From Erythrobasidium yunnanense (Eukaryota; Basidiomycota; Cystobasidiomycetes; Erythrobasidiales; Erythrobasidiaceae), in NCBI GenBank assembly GCA_001600175.1, contig BCJC01000004.1, forward strand, positions 1,674,001 through 1,738,000: a stretch of DNA of 64,000 nt, written 5' to 3'. Of this stretch, positions 57,002 to 64,000 are shown in pieces; the stretch's first letter is position 1, and every line of letters starts with the position of its first letter. Position numbers and translations under genes: made by a program. The notes beneath the pieces were generated by a model. The model was given only the letters and a program-made list of their open reading frames with translations, was not told the origin of the DNA and did no database searches.

Positions 57002-57129
57002 CTTTCAAGTATGGGGATGGATTCAAGCGAGGTACACTTCTCGAGTTTTGGGTTGTACAACATCCCGAAGCAAAACAATCTCCTCGCAATCTACACAGCA
57101 GTACTTACTCTCCTTGCGAACGCATCCTT

Positions 57130-58093
57130 CTAGGGTGTCTAGTGCGAAACGTGTCAGTACAGCTCTTATTACATGACCTGAAGCAGCTTACCGGCTTGAT
57201 CTTGAAGTGCAGAGATATCAGCGAGAAGACAAACATCTAAATGTAAAAGCCAAGCCATCAGCGATATCGGGTGAGCGTGACCTCAGTTCACATACCCTCA
57301 AGTCCTGAATCAAGTAGTAGAACACCCTCAATCCTTCCGGATCCTGCGAACTCTGTACATCCACCAATGACCCGATCTTGCTCGTTTCAAACGAGATGTG
57401 ATTCTTGTTTGTCTTGACTTCGAGCTCTTGCTTTCCAATGACGGACTTTGTAGGCCATGCAGAGTCGTCTTCCCTATTTAGTGTAAGGTAGAGCATTGAA
57501 AAGAACAGAAGAATATGGTCAGCCTCCATTGTGTATAGAAAAGCAGGTAGGCATTCAGGCGCACTTGATGATCTCGCTCTCGTCGACCATGCGCTTGAGC
57601 TCGGCTACCGAGGTAGGTGATAACCACACTGAGGAAACAATCTCTGTAAGGATCTAGCTGCTTGACCGGTGATGGCGTCGGCCTACTCTCTTTACGGATC
57701 AGAGAGTCGCTTCGGTAGCTGTAGATTAGGAAAGACAAGGCAGAGGCCGCTCAAGGTCAGCTTGATCATCACCTAGATGTACGGAGTACCCGAAGAGCGT
57801 CGTACTTGGAGTTATTGGCGTAGCGCAGCCGTCCATTCGCATATTCGAATTCGAGAAACTCCTATAATGGCGAGCGGGTACCAAGACAGGCGACAGCATC
57901 AGCATACGATAGTATTGATAGTCCATAAAGGTCGTTTCGCACATGTCCGTAACGTCCTGTCCAGATTGAACAGCGAGGATCAGCTTTCTTTTGCTCTTTC
58001 CGACATCTAGCTGGCTTTTCATCGCCCACCTTGATGACCTGTGTAGTATCGCAAGTAGAAGTCGTCGTTCGTCGTGGAAGCTGCTGCGGCCAT
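57130..58093 (-). CDS. MAGO: Exon junction complex core protein Mago nashi
   Basis: Binds Y14 and clamps eIF4A3 on spliced mRNA; nuclear and cytoplasmic. Eight exons close exactly to 153 residues: 58030-58093, 57943-57956, 57806-57861, 57687-57718, 57565-57628, 57296-57473, 57192-57236 and 57130-57138. The start [20 protein letters not shown] is followed by [20 protein letters not shown], then [33 protein letters not shown], and [35 protein letters not shown] and [15 protein letters not shown] complete the conserved core. The second exon is just 14 nt and encodes the R-Y-G-H of the invariant K/R-F/Y-G-H stretch. The last exon is 9 nt (Thr-Pro-stop). The presence of the EJC fits an intron-rich genome. 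Confidence 0.95.
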
Positions 58094-58274
58094 GATGGAA
58101 ATTATAGGTGATCTGATGGGAGAAAGAGCAAGCTGATGAAGGCTAGGTGTACGGGATGCAACAGCAGCTGAACCAGCTTCCACGACGTTACAATGAACAC
58201 TTCTACGATTGTGTTGAAAGCCTTCAATGCGTTCTATCAGCTTTCCAGGTTTCCTTACCTCCATCCAAATCCAA

Positions 58275-58622
58275 CATGGCTGCATCAACGACTGCCGACG
58301 ACACCGCAAAGAACAGCAGCGGTAGCTCATTCAAGGACAAACTCCATCATATAGGCGAAAAGGTCAGCAAGATCTCGCGGGTTGAGCGCGAAATCACCAA
58401 CTGAAACGTCAACAATCGATGCAGCTCGCGCTCGTCCCGCCGACAGACAAGGAGGTTCGCGCCGTGCTATACATCTTTTGAAGCAATAGCTGAGCGTGGC
58501 TCCAGCTCTCCGACCGCCTCGAAGTTGCACGCGAACAAGGCGACAAGGATGAGGAGAAGAAGCTACTCATGAAGCGCGCAGCTGCAGGGCAAAACGCATC
58601 AACAGATGTGGAGGAAGCATAA
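58275..58622 (+). CDS. Small charged protein, about 75-80 residues
   Basis: First exon MAASTTADDTAKNSSGSSFK continues DKLHHIGEKVSKISR. A later block reads WLQLSDRLEVAREQGDKDE then EKKLLMKRAAAGQNASTDVE and stops at 58622. The two helical, charged blocks look coding and are joined by an intron whose edges (donor near 58378-58400, acceptor near 58490) I could not phase with certainty. No membrane segment or signal. It is divergent from MAGO across about 180 bp. No family recognised. Confidence 0.5.
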
Positions 58623-58788
58623 CGCGAGCACAGTCTTAGACGTGGACAGTACGTGTACGTTTCGGACTGGTGGAGTAGGCCGTATGCCGCTAACGACTAC
58701 CACTTTGAGCAGATCAGAAAACCCTATGGCTATTGTTGGTGTTACTATTGTTGTTCTCGGATGGTCTTCGTAATCGTCTTGACAGCAT

Positions 58789-60999
58789 CTACAGCTTAAT
58801 AAGGAACAACGTGACGGTACACGCTTTTATCGATATCTGTTTCTGCAGCTCAACTTCACCTTCTATGATACTGATCTCCTCCTTGCCGAAATCATTACGC
58901 TGGTCAGGACGGCCAGTAAGGGTATACGTCTTAGCTTTTACACCACTCTCCATCCGGGACGAGCGAAGTCCGACGTCCAGATCCAAAGTGAAAGCATCTT
59001 TCTCGTGTCTGTTAGTGATGGAAAGGCATAGAGTACCCTCTGATTCGTTTGTACATGCTACTGCATCGATATAAGGCAGCTTGACGAAAGATGGGAGCCA
59101 GGAGGGATAAGTAGGACCAGCATAGGTGGGCGACTTGACTGTGAATATCCTAGATGTCAGTATAGTGCTTAGCTATGCCTCTGGAAGATGTATACCGTGG
59201 ACATCCAATGCGATACCAGTCATGAATTTGCGATACAGATACAGGACGTGGTAAATCGTCTGTTTGAACATCCCCTTGCTGTTTGTCACTGTTCACAAAG
59301 AAGAGGATAAGTTATTAATGCTTGACAATGAGGAGGATGCGGAGTTACTGATGGGTGCAATGACATTGACTGCTTGAGCGATATTTGCCATGTGAACCTT
59401 CTGAGATTGCCGAATGAACACGTTAAGCTGTGCGAGTCTGCAATGTCAATACATAGACCAGTGAGACGAAGACATATGCTGCAACGTACGAAAGTGGTAA
59501 CAGCCAGCGCGTCTGTAAGTGTATAGTGCATCTCTGCACCTTCTTCTCCCGGCGCAAGAACAGGATCCCAGACGTTCTGATCCACAAAGTTGAGAAGTAC
59601 GGTTCAGTATCCATGTCAATGAGATATGTACCCTGCTGCTCACCCATTCGTCAAATGCTATCTTGGGTCGCTTCGTTAGCTTTCGCTGAATGCACGCTAG
59701 GTCAATGAGATTATGCGTAATTTCTATGGCTTTTTCGCTATACATGCAAGTCAGTCGTTTGCGGAAGGTAGATAGGTAGTTACCCACGCAGCTAGTGGAG
59801 CGAAAACGCCAACGTAATGCGAAGAAGGCGATTTCTGCAGTGTACACACAGGCTCAGCATGCATAACTCAGATGCAGACGACAGTGAGCTCACGGGGTCT
59901 GGCTTGTAGAAAGGCTCATATAGCGTGGACTTACTGTAGAGGTGTATCGAATGATAATCGACAAGATCGCACAAATCACGCAAGACGACCCAGTCCCATT
60001 CGTCGTTGCCTTCTTTCCCGCAAGAAATAAGCTGGATCGAAGGATCGATAAGCTTGAGAGCTTTCGCCCATTGCCGAGCTTTTTGAGCGTATTCTTGCGC
60101 AGACAGCTGGCCGATCTGCCAGGGTCCTGGTGGCCTTGCTCAGCCTACTTTTTTGCAGTAGTTGAGGTACAGGCTGTTCTCACCCCACATCTCGTCTTGC
60201 ATTCAAGATTAGCACAGTATTTCATATGCTCGAGAAGGTCACTCACTGCCGAGTCCGATGTATTTGACGCCGTAAGGCTTGTCGTGCCCATGCTTGCGAC
60301 GCAGATTAGCGTAGTACACATCCGCTGAGGAGTTCATGTAAGTCAACCAATTCATGGCTTCTTCCATCTGAACAGTCCAGACTGGATTAGCTAGTGAAAG
60401 CCGACTAGTGATAGTCCAACCGCACCGTTCCAGAACCCATGTTCAGGCATATGATAGCTTCTGTCCCAAGTTGTTGACACCACGCCATAAACTCGTCAGT
60501 GCCAAACTGGTTGGTCTCGACATTCAACCATGCGAGCTCGAGCATCTTGGGACGGGCTTTCTTAGGGCCAACACCATCTCGCCAGTGATAGTTGGACACA
60601 AAGTTGCCGCCTGTCAACTCTCAAGTCAGGAAGTTGCATCGTGGTAAGGTCGAGGTCGCGCAGTAACCAACCGGGATAGCGAACTAGAGGCGGCTACGCA
60701 GGTCATCAGGAATGGATGTGCAGGGATTGAAGAAGCTTCACTCGTACAGCCAGCTCGCGCATCGCGTTCAGGACATCTTGTCGAAAGCCGTTCTCGTCTG
60801 AAAGTGGGCTGCCTTCTTCATACAGGCCACCGTATATGCATCGTCCCATATGCTCAGTGAAGGCTAATATTCCATCATTCAGCTACACCCAGACATATCG
60901 GCGACGAGCTGGCTGACCGCTGTAGATTCGAACATCGATAGGTCCAATCTGGCGCGACACTGCTAACTGAATGCTGGCTTCCTGCTTCACGGACATCAT
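58789..60999 (-). CDS. GH51 alpha-L-arabinofuranosidase (intracellular type)
   Basis: Retaining glycoside hydrolase that releases arabinose from arabino-oligosaccharides. No signal peptide is seen; the start [19 protein letters not shown] is polar, so it should be intracellular. The family markers are [90 protein letters not shown] (acid/base Glu in the GNE motif), and [20 protein letters not shown]. The nucleophile region lies near HIHLYS and IAFDEW (Glu). The C-terminal beta-sandwich ends [16 protein letters not shown] and VTLFLIKL. About ten short introns; some middle edges are approximate. It is divergent from a sugar porter at 61287. Confidence 0.88.
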
Positions 61000-61286
61000 T
61001 GAGTAGGATCTTGTCACATATGTTAGATATGGCCTACTCCTTCTGCTCTCTCGGCAGACGGAAAGGTGTCCGAGCAGAAACCCGCCGCCGGACGTCACTT
61101 CGAACTGTCCACCTTAGAAGCTCCACATGCTCCGGCTAATGAGTTTCTCTTGGTATTTGTAAATTGAAAAGGTTGCAAGGTCGGAGTCTCCTCTTCTCCA
61201 TCTCTTCCCTCTTCTTCCTGATCCTCTGTTCTTTTCACATAGCGGAGCCTCTGCATCTCTTGACATCTCCCAGCGGTCGCGACAAG
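61000..61286. promoter_or_regulatory. Shared divergent promoter of GH51 and sugar porter
   Basis: About 287 bp between divergent starts, with a CTTCTTCC/TCTTCC pyrimidine-rich tract (61193-61220) close to the porter start. No named regulator site was identified. Confidence 0.4.
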
Positions 61287-63429
61287 ATGGTGCTCTCACC
61301 TGCACTTTACACCTTCCTCACTGGCCTCTTCGCCTCCTGTGAGTGAGATCTGACATGAGCTGCATTTTTGGTCGTTGCTGACGTAGATTTGCAGTGGGGT
61401 CATTCCTGTTCGGCGTGAGTATGAAGCCATACAGCGTATTCGGCCGCATTGCTGACCTCCCACTCAGTATGATCTCGGTATCATTGCCTCCATTCTGCCA
61501 TCACAAGACTTTCAAAGAACTATGGGCCCGCGGTATCAGGATCCTGATCAAGGTCAGTACCCTGCTTTGACAGGTTGATTATACTTGCCCGAAGCTGATA
61601 TGACCTCCATGTAGTTGGTCTGATCACATCACTTCTCCTGGTTGGTGCCTTCTTTGGACAACCAGCAAGCGGGTACCTCGCAGACAAATATGGAAGAAGG
61701 AAAGCGATCATATTCGGCTGCTGTGTATTCCTCTTGGGCGGAACCCTCCAGACAGCCGCTCAGAATATCGACATGATGATGGCTGGTCGAGTATGTATCT
61801 TGACAAGGTGAAGAGGGACGTCAAGCTAACGGGATACTCTCCAACAGTTCTTCGCTGGCTTCGGTATCGGCAATTTGGCCATGCTGGCTCCGCTTTATCA
61901 GAGTGAAATTGCGCAGCCAGCTATCCGAGGACGTTTGACAGCGCTTCAACAGTTTATGCTCGGCGTAGGAGCGTTGGTCGCTTCCTGGACAGGCTATGGA
62001 GGTTATCTACATCATGGAAACAGTCCTCTTGGTTGGCGTCTTCCCCTTGCGATCCAAATGGTTCCAGCCCTGCCCTTGGCCGCCTGCATCCTTCTCTTCC
62101 CCGAATCGCCAAGATGGTTGGCTCTGGTGTATGTAACATGACCTCGATAACTGCCTCCTGAACTGAATCTTGTCGCAGAGGCCGTCATGAAGAGTCGAAA
62201 CAGACGCTCGCTAGATTGCATGCGAACGGCAACACCGCCGATCCAATGGTTCAATATGAATTTGAAGACATTATGGTCTCAATCAAAGAAGAACATTCCG
62301 ATGTCAGCCCCCTGAAAGAGCTTTTCACCAAGAGCCACTATTTCCGGCCACTGTTCTTGGGAATCATCTTGCAGTTTTCTGTTCAAATGACTGGTGTATC
62401 GGCTATTCAGTACTACAGCCCGGATATCTTCAAGGCAGCCGGCTTCTCAGCGGAGAGAGCTCTTTACTTCCAGGGATACTCTTCCGTGCTTGCAATCGGT
62501 GCGCAGGCCGCTTGCATCCTCAGTGAGTATCTATTACGCAGAATGCTATACAGTGCTGACCATCTATCGTAACTATATTTCTGATCACCCTGCCCCGATC
62601 GTACCTGTACAGCCATCGACAAGGTTGGAAGACGCTGGCCTCTCATTATGTGTAACGTTCTCTCTGGCGTCTTCTTCGCAATAGAATCAGCCATCATCGT
62701 AATCTATCCTGCCGAGTCTACGAACCAGCATGCCCATCTGGCTTTTATGTACGTCCAAGCCCTCCTCCAGCCATTCAAGCGACGCAGGTACTAACGTAAG
62801 TGCAAGCATGATGACATGGGCCTACAATATCGTTTTCTCGTATGGAATAGGTCAGTTCTGTCCGGATGCTGAAGCACTTGCGAGAATGCCTGAAGCGTCG
62901 GCAAGAATGCTGACATGGCTTCATGTTTGTTTCACCAGGACCACTCTCGTGGATATATACAGTCGAAGTGCTTCCAAATCACCTTCGATCAACAGGAACG
63001 ACCATCACCACGATGACAAGCTGGTAAGTGGTCCTTCGCTTTTTAGCTCGTTCCTAGCTCCAGGCACGTTGTTGATGATCACTGAACAGGGCCGCAAACT
63101 TCATGATCGCACAAGTAACGCCTCGCGCCTTCGCAGCTATCGGCTGGCGATATTACCTTGTCTTCTGCGTTCTATCGACTACAAACGCGCTTACGATGTG
63201 GGCGCTCTTCCCGGAGACCAAGAGAAGACCTATGGAGTCCATGCAAGAGTACTTCCGACACAGTGGATGGTTTGTTCCAGTCTCCGGATCGCCGAAACTG
63301 GATGCCAAAGATGTGGAGAACCGCGTGCGGGCTGGTGAAGCTCCTTCGGCCATTGTACAGAGGGAGCATACAGCAGGTCAGCCTGTCTTTAGTGATAAGA
63401 CTGTAGATGAAGAGCGATTCGAGCGATGA
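61287..63429 (+). CDS. MFS sugar porter next to GH51
   Basis: Sugar-porter family of the major facilitator superfamily, plasma membrane. It starts MVLSPALYTFLTGLFAS and joins GSFLFG and YDLGIIASILPSQDFQ, the first helix. The family signatures are LADKYGRRKAIIFGCC, FFAGFGIGNLAMLAPLYQSE, IRGRLTALQQFMLGVGALVA, PESPRWLAL, GVSAIQYYSPDIFKAAGFS, IDKVGRRWPLI and PLSWIYTVEVLPNHLRSTG. Near the C-terminus is MWALFPETKRRPMESMQEYF. The tail ends DKTVDEERFER at 63429. About nine introns. The adjacent arabinofuranosidase hints at arabinose or oligosaccharide uptake; the sequence alone does not fix the substrate. Confidence 0.88.
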
Positions 63430-64000
63430 TGGGCTAGAGATAAGCAATCGTGCGCTGAAGTGTGGGAAGTTAAAGGCAGAGAAAGAGGAAGGAAACCAAT
63501 AGTGTAGGCGCAAAGGAGTGTATATATCAGTAATCAATTGTGCGAAAGCATCGGCCTGCGAGATTTCCATTTTGCGAACATTGATTCTGCTCGCTTGCGC
63601 TTGATCTGAATGATGAAGACCACCTCCGCGCGGACCGAATGCGACTTCATCCAGGGCTATGCTAGTAACATACAATGACAGACTCGTCGGTACCAGACGC
63701 CGCGGCTCCAGCTCCTTCAAGATCCATCGTCACTTATAGACATCTTCTGGCCAAGAGCGTATCCTCGTCTGCGTGAGCGCGTCGCACGGCCTACAACTCC
63801 TCTGAAGAAGGCTGAATATGTCTCTGCTGCTTCACCACTATCGCTACTTCCCGCTGGCCTCGTCACTTCAGTCGACATCCGCTAAGAGCAATAGCACATT
63901 GCGACATCGATTCAGCATATGCGTATGTCTAATATACTAAGGATATTATATTGACGGCTCACTGAGACTGCATACTGGCGACAGGCAGTTCCAATCAGTC
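63430..64000. other. Right window end
   Basis: About 570 bp past the sugar-porter stop. It has the 3' UTR of that gene and the doubtful exon noted at 63675. An antisense open frame over 63172-63720 is mostly a shadow of the porter. Confidence 0.45.
63675..63776 (+). CDS. Possible 5' exon of a gene leaving the window
   Basis: A short frame starting MTDSSVPDAAAPAPSRSIVT meets a possible GTGAGC donor at about 63774. If real, the gene runs off the right edge. It has no recognised content. The rest of the right end (63430-64000) shows no other feature. Confidence 0.2.
   Translation: MTDSSVPDAAAPAPSRSIVTYRHLLAKSVSSSA

Overview
This window comes from a fungal nuclear genome, most likely a basidiomycete. 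Almost every gene is cut by several short introns of roughly 35-70 nt with GT-AG ends. Genes sit about 1.7 kb apart on both strands with short spacers. The families fit: a DUF6534 seven-helix protein (a family I know from basidiomycetes), a Bqt4-like APSES/tail-anchor protein, a fungal Gly-zipper protein, Nop1, Tim54 and Yme1. I cannot name the species. No bacterial operons, CRISPR arrays, rRNA genes or intact mobile elements were seen.

Layout. 0.5-5.5 kb: DUF6534 membrane protein, a small secreted polysaccharide-lyase-like protein and a Vip1-type RRM protein, all on the minus strand. 5.8-10.8 kb: a tandem pair of membrane-anchored S33/TAP-type alpha/beta hydrolases. 11.2-16.5 kb: a flavin monooxygenase with a C-terminal membrane tail, a tiny multi-exon Gly-zipper protein and a Bqt4-like inner nuclear membrane protein. 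16.7-20.1 kb: a small unknown gene, ribosomal protein uL23 (RPL25) and a PAF acetylhydrolase-type esterase. 20.3-29.0 kb: two copies of an unrecognised family flanking a PrpF-type isomerase, RPA1 and a secreted carboxylesterase. 29.7-33.1 kb: CKS1 and a long disordered protein with a short Cys/His motif. 33.3-35.6 kb: a Cys-rich small ORF, an intron-containing tRNA with its Pol III terminator, and a hypothetical protein. 36.0-42.9 kb: mitochondrial YME1 (i-AAA protease) and TIM54, then fibrillarin. 43.3-50.1 kb: a small secreted protein with a C-terminal hydrophobic tail, a TGL4/5-type patatin lipase and a sugar porter. 50.8-57.0 kb: IPK1, a tandem pair of unrecognised paralogs whose reading frames do not line up, and GET4. 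57.1-63.4 kb: Mago nashi, a small protein, a GH51 arabinofuranosidase and a divergently transcribed sugar porter.

How they fit together: most are housekeeping genes of separate pathways (translation, replication, exon junction complex, mitochondrial inner membrane, ER tail-anchor insertion, cell cycle), so there is no single cluster. The GH51/sugar-porter pair may be a small arabinose-use unit. The points most worth a second look are the frame-broken tandem paralogs at 52.7-55.3 kb, the dispersed unknown paralog pair, and very small exons in CKS1, mago and RPL25 that restore conserved residues only when spliced. There is also a 51-nt frame-keeping intron just before the zinc motif of YME1, and a tRNA whose anticodon is hard to assign. 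Exon edges were worked out by hand from splice signals and phase. Where I could not close the phase I say so.
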